Assembly: GCA_902801475.1 (NCBI GenBank) | Contig: CADCIO010000016.1 | Coordinates: 25,248 to 89,247, forward strand | DNA length: 64,000 nucleotides | Reading direction: 5' to 3' | DNA from: an uncultured Bacteroidales bacterium | GTDB taxonomy: Bacteria > Bacteroidota > Bacteroidia > Bacteroidales > Bacteroidaceae | Shown here: piece by piece, positions 51,346-60,555 of the stretch | How positions within the stretch are numbered: the first letter of the stretch is position 1 | Layout of the letters: each line of letters starts with the position of its first letter | Translations under genes and position numbers: made by a program | The notes under the pieces: generated by a model | Told to the model about the DNA's origin: nothing | The model's input: the letters and a program-made list of their open reading frames with translations, nothing else | The model's database searches: none

Positions 51346-51747
51346 TTTCAGGAACGGTGCAAACCTCTCGTTCAATTCAGGGCTATCAGCCAACACACCA
51401 TTCACGAGGCACACAGAATCCACCTGTGCACGGATGCACAACTTCATATCAGGCAGACGGAAGATGTCCTGCATGAAGATGTAGCGAACCCCCTCCTTCT
51501 TGATCCAGAGCTTCGTCACATACTCATCCTTGCTCTTCAACGGCACCTTGAACTGCATCGTCAGACGAGCCACCACAGCATCCGTTCCAGCCTCATGCAA
51601 TTCAGCAAAACTGATGTTGTGTGCCAACAGAAACTCATGTCGGCAATGTTCCAGATAATGCTGATAATTCGCATTGTTCACAATACCCTGCAGGTCGCAC
51701 TCATAGTCGCGCACCTTGTCTTTCAACTCAAAAATATAATTCGCCAT
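51343..51747 (-). CDS. Acyl-CoA thioesterase, hotdog fold (YbgC/4HBT-like)
   Basis: 134 residues. LKDKVRDYECDLQGIVNNANYQHYLEH is the typical YbgC-like start, split here as VRDYECDLQGIVNN with the catalytic aspartate followed by NYQHYLEH. It hydrolyses acyl-CoA in the cytosol. Its first 22 codons and upstream bases are partly copied in the relic at 53923-53989. Confidence 0.88.
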   Translation of the reverse strand: MANYIFELKDKVRDYECDLQGIVNNANYQHYLEHCRHEFLLAHNISFAELHEAGTDAVVARLTMQFKVPLKSKDEYVTKLWIKKEGVRYIFMQDIFRLPDMKLCIRAQVDSVCLVNGVLADSPELNERFAPFLK

Positions 51748-51775
51748 ATTCTCTATTTGTTAATTCATTCCATCG

Positions 51776-51783
51776 CAAAGGTA
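51776..51783 (-). promoter_or_regulatory. -7 box for the thioesterase gene
   Basis: TACCTTTG on the minus strand, 28 bp before the ATG. Confidence 0.6.
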
Positions 51784-52022
51784 ATAAGAATAATCTAATT
51801 ACACAAATTAGGGCGCAAAAAACGCCTTGATGTTTTTAAATTTTAAGTTTTGAGTAGTTCTTTTAGTGTTGAGGGACATGGGGCAAGGGGTAAGAGGTGA
51901 AAGTGTTGCAAATTTACGGCCAAATTACATCATAGGGAAAAACTATTCCAAATAAACCGTTTTTTTGGAATATTATTCCATTTTTTTTATTTTTTTGGAA
52001 TAATTTCGTGTTCTTTGCTGTG

Positions 52023-52091
52023 AATAGCCCACTCATGTTCAAGCCAATAGCCCGCTCATGTCGCGATCAACAGCCCGCTCATTGACTATAG
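52023..52091. repeat. 23-bp tandem direct repeat, three copies
   Basis: AATAGCCCACTCATG, AATAGCCCGCTCATG and AACAGCCCGCTCATT begin successive 23-bp units at 52023, 52046 and 52069. Confidence 0.8.
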
Positions 52092-52194
52092 TATAGCTCG
52101 CAACTGTTTTACACTGCAGCCCCCAAAAAGGTCTCGAAAAAATGGTGGATTTGTATTTTAAATTCGTACTGAAGTATAAAAAGTTGGGGAAGAA

Positions 52195-52226
52195 TTTGCA
52201 GGAGTGAAGAAAAATGTGTATCTTTG
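52195..52226 (+). promoter_or_regulatory. Complete promoter of the lipoprotein hydrolase gene
   Basis: TTTG (52195-52198), 20-bp spacer, TATCTTTG (52219-52226); the leader would be about 100 nt. Confidence 0.8.
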
Positions 52227-52330
52227 CATTAGAAACTTAAATCGGACCAAACAACGTCTGGAGCAGACAATGACATGGGAAAAGGTGGAAAAATGAAAAG
52301 TTCAGGAAAGCCAAAATTGGAAGTTGAAAA

Positions 52331-53815
52331 ATGAGAAAGAATATTGTCATATTGATGGTGATGTTGCTCGTGGTGGGATGTACAGACCACGATGAGGAAA
52401 TCGGTGTTGTGCCCGACAGCCAGAATGGCAGTGAATTACTGATAGAGGAAACGAGCGGCCTGCAATTCCAGCCAGAGGATTTTGTAAGCAACTTGTATAA
52501 CGGTATGATGACAGACGGAAAAGATGAGGACTACACACCTGTTGCAACAACCGTTGTGAAGATGGTGGGAAAAGTGATGACTAATGCCTTCGGTAATTTT
52601 ATCTCCAAACAGACTCCGGCTCTGGACAAGCTGTTTGAAACCGAGGCGGGGCAGGGCAAACAGGCCAATCACTGCTGGCAGATAGAATCGTACAGCTTCA
52701 ACTACCACAGCAAGTCGGCCCGTGGCGAGGACGTGGTGTTGTCGGGTCGTGTCACCTTCCCCAATCACAAGACGAGCGGCATCGGCCACCAGGTGAAATC
52801 GCTGACACTGAACATGCACCACGCCTTAAACATGGTAAGTATAACGCCTTCCCAGATGCTTGACTTATGGATACTGCGCGCATACTTCAACGAAGCCGTC
52901 ATTGAGCCCGACGGACAGGGATTGGGCGTCAATCTGGGCAAGGACTACCATTGTACAGTCTCGTCAGATGTGCTGGCCCGCCAGATGGCCGACTGCACAC
53001 TGGCCGCCTTGGAAGTGATGCGACAGCATGGTGTTACTCTAGCCGCTGATGGTCACTCCATCTGCACCAGTTGCTCGCTGGGGGCCGCCGTTCCCCTGAT
53101 GTTCGCCAAATATTACGAGACCGAGGCCAGCCCGTCGTTCCGTCAGACCATCAAGCTGAATGCCGTCTATACCGGTCTCGGACCTATGGATTTTGAAGAC
53201 TGCATCCGCTATTTCAGCGACCATCCCAACTTCAATGCCATGCTGAGTAAATCAATGGTTTTCTCGCTGGCAGCCCTCCCTTCAGAACAGCTCTACGGCT
53301 ATCGTGCCCAGGATTTTGTCAACCCGACAATGCTCAACACGCAGGTGGAATACGAAGGTCGCACGATGTCATACTACGAGGCTGAGAGCAAATACTTTGC
53401 CAACGTTATTGGAACTACCAAAAACATGCCAAACCCCAAAAAACTGTCCGAGATACTGGCTCCCGACATGCTGACCAAGAACGGCCACCTCGATGACACC
53501 AACCCAAAGACACAAGCGCTGTTGCGCGTGCTGGCCGAGCAGAACAACCTATCGGGATGGTTGCCCACGACCCAGATCTATATGATGCATGCTAAGCAGG
53601 ACGACGGCATCCCCGTGGAACAGGCCCGAAAGTGCTATGAAGCACTGAGCAACGGGGGGCAGATTCCCAACGTACACTATCAGGAAACCTCCTTCCTGCC
53701 GATTCTTGCAGAGCTCGCCAAACTGCCCAAGGTTGGCATTATGCATCTCATATCGACCATGTCTTTCATGAGTATATATATGAAGGAAGATCCCTCGATG
53801 GAGTTCAATTTGTGA
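52331..53815 (+). CDS. Lipoprotein with alpha/beta-hydrolase-like domain
   Basis: 494 residues. Lipobox LVVGC with Cys17, so it is lipid-anchored. From about 110 the protein resembles an alpha/beta hydrolase; SICTSCSLGAAVPL could be the nucleophile elbow, but the usual G-x-S-x-G is T-S-C-S-L-G, so catalysis is uncertain. I do not know its substrate. It lies in a 2.2-kb block bounded by copies of the thioesterase 5' end (51683-51747 and 53923-53987), which suggests the block arrived by a duplication or insertion. Confidence 0.7.
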   Translation: MRKNIVILMVMLLVVGCTDHDEEIGVVPDSQNGSELLIEETSGLQFQPEDFVSNLYNGMMTDGKDEDYTPVATTVVKMVGKVMTNAFGNFISKQTPALDKLFETEAGQGKQANHCWQIESYSFNYHSKSARGEDVVLSGRVTFPNHKTSGIGHQVKSLTLNMHHALNMVSITPSQMLDLWILRAYFNEAVIEPDGQGLGVNLGKDYHCTVSSDVLARQMADCTLAALEVMRQHGVTLAADGHSICTSCSLGAAVPLMFAKYYETEASPSFRQTIKLNAVYTGLGPMDFEDCIRYFSDHPNFNAMLSKSMVFSLAALPSEQLYGYRAQDFVNPTMLNTQVEYEGRTMSYYEAESKYFANVIGTTKNMPNPKKLSEILAPDMLTKNGHLDDTNPKTQALLRVLAEQNNLSGWLPTTQIYMMHAKQDDGIPVEQARKCYEALSNGGQIPNVHYQETSFLPILAELAKLPKVGIMHLISTMSFMSIYMKEDPSMEFNL

Positions 53816-53835
53816 ATTGGCGGACAACTCTACCT

Positions 53836-53989
53836 GCTATCTACAGGAGCCTTATCGTGGTCGAAAAGCGTGAGGAACATCCTGTTCTCCTTGATGGCAG
53901 TGATGTAGAGCGATGAGAGCAGATACCCTGCAGGTCGCACTCATAGTCGCGCACCTTGTCTCTTAACTCAAAAATATAATTTGCCATAG
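53836..53989 (-). pseudogene. Chimeric relic: permease fragment joined to thioesterase 5' end
   Basis: 53836-53925 (90 bp) is identical to 55594-55683 inside the FtsX-like permease gene. From 53923 the sequence matches the thioesterase gene start (51683-51747) with about three mismatches, including ATG and 20 codons (MANYIFELRDKVRDYECD). The two overlap at ATA next to CCTGC, a microhomology joint. A -7 box (54006-54013) also faces it. No functional product is expected. Confidence 0.85.
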
Positions 53990-54005
53990 TCTTCAATATT
54001 TTTTG

Positions 54006-54013
54006 CAAAGGTA
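54006..54013 (-). promoter_or_regulatory. -7 box facing the chimeric relic
   Basis: TACCTTTG on the minus strand, 19 bp before the relic ATG; equivalent to the box before the true thioesterase gene. Confidence 0.5.
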
Positions 54014-54085
54014 CACAATTATTTCCATATATCCCACGAGGCCGCAAAATTTCTCCCACGAGTGTGCAAAAATGAGGCGTGTGAG

Positions 54086-55447
54086 CTATTCATCCCGCAA
54101 AGCTTCCACGATCTTTCGGCGGCAGACGTTCCAGGCAGGGAGGGCGATGCCGATGGAGACGATCAAGAGGAGGAGGAGGAAGACGATGAAGGAGATGATG
54201 AGGAAGTGAGGCCAGAACTGGTTGATCCAGTCGGTCGTGAAGTCGTTACTCCGACCAAAATAACTGCCGTTGAAGAGGAGCGACCGCGAGACATTGAACT
54301 GGAGCCAAATGATGTCACCAAAGAGGGAGGCGAGCAGGGTGAGGATGGCACCTTCGCCCAGAAGGGTGCAGAAGATGCGACGCTTGGAGGCTCCGAAGGC
54401 TCGCATGATGCCGATGTCTTCCTTGCGCTTGCGGATCTGGAGCCAGAAGGTACCGAGTGTGCCCAGGATGATGTTGATGGCAAAAAGTCCGAGCGGCAAG
54501 GAGGCGAGTTGGCCCATCATGCGCGTCTCAGAACGTTCCATTGCTTTCTCCAGATGCTGCTCGTAGGTTTCCAGGAACGCCAAGACGCTGAAACCAGCCG
54601 TGAACTCCTCATGCAGCGTGGGGGTGAGCCGTCTCACGAACGCCTCGGCATCCACCTCGGGCTTCAAACGTAGGAGCAGTTTGCTTTCATTCCAAGGGAA
54701 ACTATACTCATTGGGCTTGAAGAGGACATAGGGGTAAATCGTATCCGGATAGGGTTTCACATCCTCCACCACACCCACAATCGTGTAGTGTCGCCACGAC
54801 TGGATGTCATCCCCTTCCATATCCCGTTCGGTGACTTGCAATGCCAACTGCTTGCCCACTACTTGATCGGTGCCAAACAGCGCCTCTCCCACACTGCGGG
54901 TGACGACGACACCATCGACAACACCATCCTGCGGATTTTTCCTTGACAATGTCTCCACATCGGGACTTCCCTCGATGGCGCGGAGACCCATCGTCTCGAA
55001 GAACTGCTGATCAGGATAGTAGAATCGCTCAGACAGGCTGATGAACTTGGTCGAGTCGTTAGCTGCGTAATAGGTTCGCCACGTGTAGAGCTGGATGTCC
55101 TCGCCTATGTAATCTTCGGTCAGGCACACCGACTGCACCTCGGGCATGTCCTGTAGCTTCTTTTTCAGCACCTGCATCCCTTCCCTTCTCTTCTCGTACA
55201 TCTCCAAGTCCGTTTTATCCATCAACTCTTCGTTGTTCTCCCATTTTCCTCTGAGTTCTCTAAACTGTCCCACACACAGGTGTTCCTTCTCAAACTCTCC
55301 TGCGGGAGTACTGCAATAGGTGGCATAGGTATTCACCACCAAGTAATCCACCATGAACCAGCTCAGCAGCGTGATGATAGCAATCTCGGCAAATATCCAA
55401 CCGTTCTGTTTGCGGTTCTTCCACAAATTCTTTAGTATAAGTCTCAT
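54086..55447 (-). CDS. FtsX-like ABC transporter permease, type A
   Basis: 453 residues. One N-terminal membrane helix (about 17-38), a large periplasmic domain (about 40-290) and three C-terminal helices; RKREDIGIMRAFGASKRRI is written with one K in the gene (RKRKEDIGIMRAFGAS) and is the coupling loop shared by all type-A copies. C-terminus KIVEALRDE. MacB/LolE-like permeases drive extrusion or periplasmic mechanics rather than classic transport. The start overlaps the stop of the next permease by ATGA. Confidence 0.88.
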   Translation of the reverse strand: MRLILKNLWKNRKQNGWIFAEIAIITLLSWFMVDYLVVNTYATYCSTPAGEFEKEHLCVGQFRELRGKWENNEELMDKTDLEMYEKRREGMQVLKKKLQDMPEVQSVCLTEDYIGEDIQLYTWRTYYAANDSTKFISLSERFYYPDQQFFETMGLRAIEGSPDVETLSRKNPQDGVVDGVVVTRSVGEALFGTDQVVGKQLALQVTERDMEGDDIQSWRHYTIVGVVEDVKPYPDTIYPYVLFKPNEYSFPWNESKLLLRLKPEVDAEAFVRRLTPTLHEEFTAGFSVLAFLETYEQHLEKAMERSETRMMGQLASLPLGLFAINIILGTLGTFWLQIRKRKEDIGIMRAFGASKRRIFCTLLGEGAILTLLASLFGDIIWLQFNVSRSLLFNGSYFGRSNDFTTDWINQFWPHFLIISFIVFLLLLLIVSIGIALPAWNVCRRKIVEALRDE

Positions 55448-56784
55448 CTCTTCTGATTTAAAGATTCTACAATGGGTTTTCTAAGGCTGTTCCACGCTGG
55501 GATGAGGGCTGCCATCAGGTTGAGGACAGCACAGCAGACAAAGGCGACGAGGAACATCGTGGGGGTGAAGAACATGTCGAGCTGGAGCGACACGCTATCT
55601 ACAGGAGCCTTATCGTGGTCGAAAAGCGTGAGGAACATCCTGTTCTCCTTGATGGCAGTGATGTAGAGCGATGAGAGCAGATAGCCTGCTGCACCTCCGA
55701 AGAGGGTCAGCACGAGGTTCTCCAGTATCACCTGATTCAGTAACGTCCGACGCTTGGCACCAAATGCCTTGCGGATGCCCATCTCTGCCAGACGTGACTC
55801 CATGCGGTTCGACATCATGCCGCTCAGGTTGATGGCGGGCAGTAGCAAGAACAGCAGCATGATCACAACAAACGGAATGAAGTTGAGGAGCATGGTCTGC
55901 GTCGAGGCATCGTTCACCTCATTCGAGTCGAAGTTCAGCGTCTTCCTCCAATGCGGTCTCACCTGCATATACCACGACCATTTATGCTCCGACGTGCTGT
56001 TCAACATGGAGAGATATTTCACGCGGTATGGTTCCAGCTCCTTCATCAGCATCTCACGGGTACAACCCTTCTTCAGCAGCACACGCGCCTCCAAGCCCCC
56101 AGCATAGCTCACCATATCATATCCTCGGAAGGTCTCCCGCGAGTCACTTACCGTATAGGGCAGATACACGTCGGCAGAGGAGTCCATCAGCAGCGGACTT
56201 ACCTCCTTCACCACACCCACTACCCGATAGGGGAGGTAGTTGAGCTGTATGGTCTGACCCACCACACCTTCTGACTTCTCGAACAGCTTCTTCGCTAACG
56301 CATCGGTGATGACGATGCACTTGTCGGCATGTGTCAGGTTCTCCTCATTGTAGGGCTTGCCCTCCAGGAACTTGAACTCGTAGAGACGGAAGAAGTTGGC
56401 ATCGGTGAACTTGGGGGTGATGAGTATCTCCTGTTTGCCCAATTCGGAGCAAGCAGTGAGGTTGTACACATAGCTGTTGCTGATGACGGCACTCACCACC
56501 TCGGCACATTCCAGATGACTGAACATCTCCTCGAAGGCCATAGGCGAATAACCAGTACAGCCCACGAATCTTGCCCCGACGGAGTCGGTGAAGTTACTGC
56601 CCACATAGATGGTTCTGTCTCTGTTCACCTCAGGATAGATGTTCGCCATACGGATGTGCAGCACCAACGCCACAATCATCGCTGAGGCAATAGCGACTGC
56701 CGTTCCTGCTATGTAGATGGCGGAGAACTGCTTGTCCTCCTTCATCATGGCGAGCGCCTGACGAATATAAATCAAAACTTTCAT
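55444..56784 (-). CDS. FtsX-like ABC transporter permease, type B
   Basis: 446 residues. Starts MKVLIYIRQALAMMKEDKQF, with the first helix at about 21-42, a periplasmic domain, and three C-terminal helices ending KPIVESLNQKR. The loop RLAEMGIRKAFGAKRRTLL is the ATPase-coupling segment of type-B copies. 90 bp of this gene (55594-55683) are copied in the relic at 53836. It directly follows the ATPase gene (1-bp gap). Confidence 0.88.
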   Translation of the reverse strand: MKVLIYIRQALAMMKEDKQFSAIYIAGTAVAIASAMIVALVLHIRMANIYPEVNRDRTIYVGSNFTDSVGARFVGCTGYSPMAFEEMFSHLECAEVVSAVISNSYVYNLTACSELGKQEILITPKFTDANFFRLYEFKFLEGKPYNEENLTHADKCIVITDALAKKLFEKSEGVVGQTIQLNYLPYRVVGVVKEVSPLLMDSSADVYLPYTVSDSRETFRGYDMVSYAGGLEARVLLKKGCTREMLMKELEPYRVKYLSMLNSTSEHKWSWYMQVRPHWRKTLNFDSNEVNDASTQTMLLNFIPFVVIMLLFLLLPAINLSGMMSNRMESRLAEMGIRKAFGAKRRTLLNQVILENLVLTLFGGAAGYLLSSLYITAIKENRMFLTLFDHDKAPVDSVSLQLDMFFTPTMFLVAFVCCAVLNLMAALIPAWNSLRKPIVESLNQKR

Positions 56785-56785
56785 A

Positions 56786-57463
56786 TCACATAATTTGTCT
56801 TCCGTCCAAGAACTTGATGATGCGCTTGGTCTGGAGTGCCTGCTGTTCGTTGTGGGTCACCATCACGATGGTGCGACCGTCTTCCTCGTTCAGTTGCTTG
56901 AGCAGTCCGAGGATGTCGGCACCCATCTTCGAGTCGAGGTTACCGGTGGGCTCGTCGGCGAGGATGATTTCAGGGTTTCCGATGATGGCACGGGCAATCG
57001 CCACACGTTGGCATTGACCACCAGAGAGCTGTACGGGCGTGTGCTTCATGCGGTGGGAGAGCCCTACCCTTTCGATGACCTCCTTTGCCCGCTTGATGCG
57101 TTCGCTGTAGCCCACACCACGATACATCAGGGGGAGCTGGACATTGTCAATCACGTTGAGCGAACTGATGAGGTGGAACGACTGGAACACGAAGCCGAGG
57201 GTGCGGTTACGGAACTCTGCCAGACGCTCGTCAGAGAGGTTCTTGTCGATCTTCGTGCCACACAGCTCAATCTCGCCACTCGTGGGTTCGTCGAGCAATC
57301 CCATGATGTTGAGCAAGGTCGATTTGCCGCAACCAGAGGGTCCCATCACGCTGAGGAACTCGCCCTTCTGCACGTTGATGTTCACGTTTTCCAATGCCTG
57401 AGTCTCAATCTCCTCAGTACGATACACTTTGTTGATACCTGTTAATTTGATAATTGTTTCCAT
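56786..57463 (-). CDS. ABC transporter ATPase of the LolD/MacB type
   Basis: 225 residues. Walker A GPSGCGKST at 41-49, Q-loop FQSFHLIS, signature LSGGQ at 145-149 and Walker B ILADE with Glu170, then PTGNLDS typical of the LolD/MacB group. It is the only ATPase seen for six permeases and lies directly upstream of pair 1; it may serve all three pairs. Preceded by the 122-bp inverted-repeat element. Confidence 0.93.
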   Translation of the reverse strand: METIIKLTGINKVYRTEEIETQALENVNINVQKGEFLSVMGPSGCGKSTLLNIMGLLDEPTSGEIELCGTKIDKNLSDERLAEFRNRTLGFVFQSFHLISSLNVIDNVQLPLMYRGVGYSERIKRAKEVIERVGLSHRMKHTPVQLSGGQCQRVAIARAIIGNPEIILADEPTGNLDSKMGADILGLLKQLNEEDGRTIVMVTHNEQQALQTKRIIKFLDGRQIM

Positions 57464-57508
57464 TGTTGTAATTTGTTATGTTTATAAATGTTTCGAAATT
57501 CTTTTTTT

Positions 57509-57630
57509 GTTGCGACAAGTCGCCGAAGAAAAAATAGGTAAAAACAAGTAAAAATATAAAAAAACAAACTTATTCTTTTTCTTATTTTTTCCTATTTTTT
57601 TATATTTTTCTTTCGGCGGCTTGCCGCAAC
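57509..57630. mobile_element. MITE-like inverted-repeat element, 122 bp
   Basis: Terminal 19-bp inverted repeats (GTTGCGACAAGTCGCCGAA at 57509-57527; its complement with two changes at 57612-57630) enclose an almost pure A/T interior that is itself largely self-complementary. No coding capacity and no evident target duplication. It may also act as a transcription barrier between permease pair 2 and the ATPase. Confidence 0.6.
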
Positions 57631-57638
57631 TTCATCTA

Positions 57639-58991
57639 TCACTCATCTCTTAGCGCCTCCACCACTTTTGTCCTGACTATGTTCCAGGCAGGAATGGCGA
57701 TGCCGATGGACACGACGATCAATATAATAAGATATACGAGTCCTGCTATCACGCAGAAGTGGAGGGGTTTGTCTGCCACCCATGTGGGGTCGGGCTCAAA
57801 TTGTGGGGCTTGGAGAGGGATGCAGAGTTCCCCTAATCCTGTCTTCACATAATTGAGATAGAGGATGCAGGTGATGAACATGCTGAGGGTCGTGAGCACG
57901 AAGCCCTCCGCCAGGAACATGCCCATGATACGTCTTCTTGTCGCTCCGAAGGCCCGCATGATGCCCGACTCCTCCGTGCGTCGTTTGGTCTGCATCCAGA
58001 AGGTGCCGATGACACCCAAGCAGAGGTTGATAAGGAAGAAGATGGCGGTGGCGACAGAGAGGTTGAAGTCGTAGTCACTTTGTGCATTGAAGTCCGCACT
58101 ATGAACGCTATCTATGTTCTTGGCTGCATCGACGTATGGAAAGAACTCGCAAATGACGTAGTGTTCCGATGCCAGTTCTCCCGTACGGTAGGTCTGCTCC
58201 TCCACAAAACGCTGCATATTAACCTCTGGCTTCAGTCGGATGACGAGCCGAGCCATCTGTTGGTTATTAGAGAACCAGCCATTGGGGGAGAACGCCATCC
58301 AAGTGCTGTATTCGTCAGTTCGTGCGCCAACATCCTCAACCACACCCTGAATGGTATAAATGATAGAGTTTTTATTTCCCTCCACATCTACATATGTCCA
58401 ACCCAAGTCTAAATTCTTGCCTATTGCCGCCTCTGCCGACCCATAAATCCGTTCAGCCAGCGAACGGGTGAGGATGAGACTCTGCCCGCCCCCTGTATTC
58501 ATGGAGAGGTCATGTTGTGAGGGACTTCCAGGCAAGGGCTGAATGCCAAATGTCTCGAAGAAATCCTGTCCGATGTCGAAATAGCACCAAGGCACAATAA
58601 TCGTGTCGTTGGGAAGCGGAATGTGCGTGTAGTACCTATTCAAGCGAGGATAACCCTCTATGGCATCAAGGAAACTCACGTAGGCCACCTCATCCAGTTC
58701 CAAGAGGTGCTGCTTCAGCTGCTTCATCTCCTGAGTGAACCGTTCTTCCATCTGATCATAGGTTTCTCTCTCTGTACGATCACCGGTATTCTGTTCCATC
58801 GTTTTGTAAAGTCGCGCTTCAGCCACCACCAGTCGGTCGATGTCGAAGCCAGCTGGCTGGTTCTGGTAGAAGAGCCTCACGACAATGGGGTCAATCTGCG
58901 TCCAAGCCACAAAGCACACGACCACCAGTTCTGCAAAGAGCCACACGTTCTGAGCACGTTGGCTCCAAAGGTTCTTGAGTATCTGTTTCAT
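57639..58991 (-). CDS. FtsX-like ABC transporter permease, type A (pair 2)
   Basis: 450 residues. Starts MKQILKNLWSQRAQNVWLF, with the first helix at about 17-38, a periplasmic domain to about 290, and three C-terminal helices; ends KVVEALRDE, as the copy at 54086. Loop RRTEESGIMRAFGATRRRI. It starts 1 bp after its type-B partner ends. Confidence 0.88.
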   Translation of the reverse strand: MKQILKNLWSQRAQNVWLFAELVVVCFVAWTQIDPIVVRLFYQNQPAGFDIDRLVVAEARLYKTMEQNTGDRTERETYDQMEERFTQEMKQLKQHLLELDEVAYVSFLDAIEGYPRLNRYYTHIPLPNDTIIVPWCYFDIGQDFFETFGIQPLPGSPSQHDLSMNTGGGQSLILTRSLAERIYGSAEAAIGKNLDLGWTYVDVEGNKNSIIYTIQGVVEDVGARTDEYSTWMAFSPNGWFSNNQQMARLVIRLKPEVNMQRFVEEQTYRTGELASEHYVICEFFPYVDAAKNIDSVHSADFNAQSDYDFNLSVATAIFFLINLCLGVIGTFWMQTKRRTEESGIMRAFGATRRRIMGMFLAEGFVLTTLSMFITCILYLNYVKTGLGELCIPLQAPQFEPDPTWVADKPLHFCVIAGLVYLIILIVVSIGIAIPAWNIVRTKVVEALRDE

Positions 58992-58992
58992 A

Positions 58993-60303
58993 TCACTTCT
59001 TCAGATTCATGGATTCAACAATCGGGTTACGCAAACTCAGCCAAGCAGGGATGAGCGTCGCCATCAGGTTCACCACCGCACAAACCAAGAAGGCGATGAG
59101 GAAGATTAGAGGCGAGAAGAGCATTTCGCCCTGCACCAATGGTTCAACCGTCTGATTGGGTATATTGCCCAAAGCGAAGAATGCCCACGAACGGAAAACA
59201 TAGAGCAGGAGCCAAGTGATGACGAGTCCAACCAGACCACCACACAAGGTGAGCACAAGGTTTTCGCTGATGATCTGATGCATCAGTTCACGCTTCTTGG
59301 CTCCAAATGCCTTGCGCACACCCATCTCAGGCAAACGTCTCTTCATGCGAGCCGCCACCAGTCCACTCAGGTTGAGGGCAGGCACAAGCAAGAGGACAAA
59401 CACTTTGGGTAAGAGCGCAAGGAAGATGTCCTTCCAAGAGGAGAGATCCAGTCCTCTCGACATCATGAGCTGGGCATGAGAGCAGACCTGAAGGTCGTAT
59501 TCCCATTTCTTGTCGCTCATGTTCAGTCGATGCACTTTTTCCTTCAAAAAGTCCCGCACATCATCGATGGTGTAACCCTTCTTCAGCACCACCACCATCC
59601 TTCTGGAATCGCCATATTCGCAAGGGAAAAATAGCTGCCCATAGCTTTCAGAGGCGATGGACGAGGTGGGCTCAATCACGCCCACAATCCGAAGGCAGGC
59701 GCTGTCATAATAGTTCAGTATTTTGCCCACTGGATTCACACCCTTGCCGAAAAGTTTCTCTGCCACATCTAAACTGATTATAGCGATGCTGACATCTGGA
59801 GCGGCATTCTCTCCAGTCAGCAAGCCCTCAGCATCAGTGAAGGGACGGCCATAGACGAATTTGTGATGATAGATCTTGAAGAAATTGGCATCCACACTCC
59901 TCATCGCCACAGGCAGAATCTTCTTGCCGTCCTCCATCCGCAGATATAACTTCCGAGCACCCATGTCCTCCATACGGGTCAGACAACCCGCTATCTCAGC
60001 ACACGGCATCTTGTAGAACCACTCACGAATCAGGGTGTCCGGAAAGGCATAATGCTTATAATTTCCACCTTCTTCGACTGTATGCTCAACGCCTTCTCTC
60101 ATGTAGGCATTCATTGTCACATACACCGTCCTGCTTCTGTTCACTTCTGGCTCGATGTCCGCCAGTTTCGCGTAATACACCACAGCAATCACCATCGTGA
60201 AGGCAATCGCCAACGCTGTGCCCGCAATATAAATGGCGGAGAACAGCCGCTCCTCCTTCATCATGTGGAGAGCTTGACGTACGTAAATCAATAGTTTGTT
60301 CAT
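58993..60303 (-). CDS. FtsX-like ABC transporter permease, type B (pair 2)
   Basis: 436 residues. Starts MNKLLIYVRQALHMMKEERL, nearly identical to the copy at 62602-63921 over the first 40 residues and in the 79 bp upstream. Coupling loop RLPEMGVRKAFGAKKREL and end NPIVESMNLKK. The double TGTCC dyad lies 108 bp before the start, so this pair probably has its own activated promoter. Confidence 0.88.
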   Translation of the reverse strand: MNKLLIYVRQALHMMKEERLFSAIYIAGTALAIAFTMVIAVVYYAKLADIEPEVNRSRTVYVTMNAYMREGVEHTVEEGGNYKHYAFPDTLIREWFYKMPCAEIAGCLTRMEDMGARKLYLRMEDGKKILPVAMRSVDANFFKIYHHKFVYGRPFTDAEGLLTGENAAPDVSIAIISLDVAEKLFGKGVNPVGKILNYYDSACLRIVGVIEPTSSIASESYGQLFFPCEYGDSRRMVVVLKKGYTIDDVRDFLKEKVHRLNMSDKKWEYDLQVCSHAQLMMSRGLDLSSWKDIFLALLPKVFVLLLVPALNLSGLVAARMKRRLPEMGVRKAFGAKKRELMHQIISENLVLTLCGGLVGLVITWLLLYVFRSWAFFALGNIPNQTVEPLVQGEMLFSPLIFLIAFLVCAVVNLMATLIPAWLSLRNPIVESMNLKK

Positions 60304-60382
60304 ATGTTAGTTTGTTCGTTTGTTAGTTGTTTGGTTTGTTAGGAGCTAATCTACCACTCACTAATCTACTATTCACTAATTA
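60304..60382. repeat. Upstream segment duplicated before two type-B permease genes
   Basis: Identical to 63922-64000 over all 79 bases available, and made of TTTGTTAG/CTAATCT-like heptads. The similarity continues into both coding starts. Confidence 0.95.
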
Positions 60383-60410
60383 GATTATGAGTGATTGCTT
60401 CCAATGCAAG

Positions 60411-60448
60411 TGTCCATTATCGGACAGTCACGTGTCCATTTCTGGACA
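60411..60448 (-). promoter_or_regulatory. Tandem TGTCC-N6-GGACA dyads (second locus)
   Basis: TGTCCATTATCGGACA (60411-60426) and TGTCCATTTCTGGACA (60433-60448), centres 22 bp apart. In the minus orientation the pair and its flanks match 13095-13172. Confidence 0.75.
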
Positions 60449-60488
60449 GTTTGCAGAAAAAGGGAGGGGAGAAAAAATGTAAATTCGG

Positions 60489-60532
60489 AAAAAATCAATC
60501 ACGACCCCCGATAAGGAGATCGTGATTGATTT
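60489..60532 (-). terminator. Intrinsic terminator of the DUF3791/DUF3990 operon
   Basis: A perfect 13-bp stem (AAATCAATCACGA at 60492-60504 with 60520-60532) is followed, on the minus strand, by a TTTTTT run. Confidence 0.9.
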
Positions 60533-60555
60533 GAATATGTCATGCAGAGATACAC

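Larger units (their letters stand above)
51748..52330. other. 583-bp divergent intergenic region with several repeats
   Basis: It holds the thioesterase -7 box (51776-51783, minus), ATTCCAAA/TTTGGAAT and GGAAT-ATT-ATTCC inverted repeats (51946-51979), three 23-bp direct repeats of AATAGCCCGCTCATG type (52023-52091), and the hydrolase promoter (52195-52226). No gene seen. Confidence 0.65.

Noticed and set aside
54062..54673. 203-codon plus-strand acidic frame
   Set aside because: Antisense to the type-A permease; low-complexity E/D-rich product typical of a shadow.
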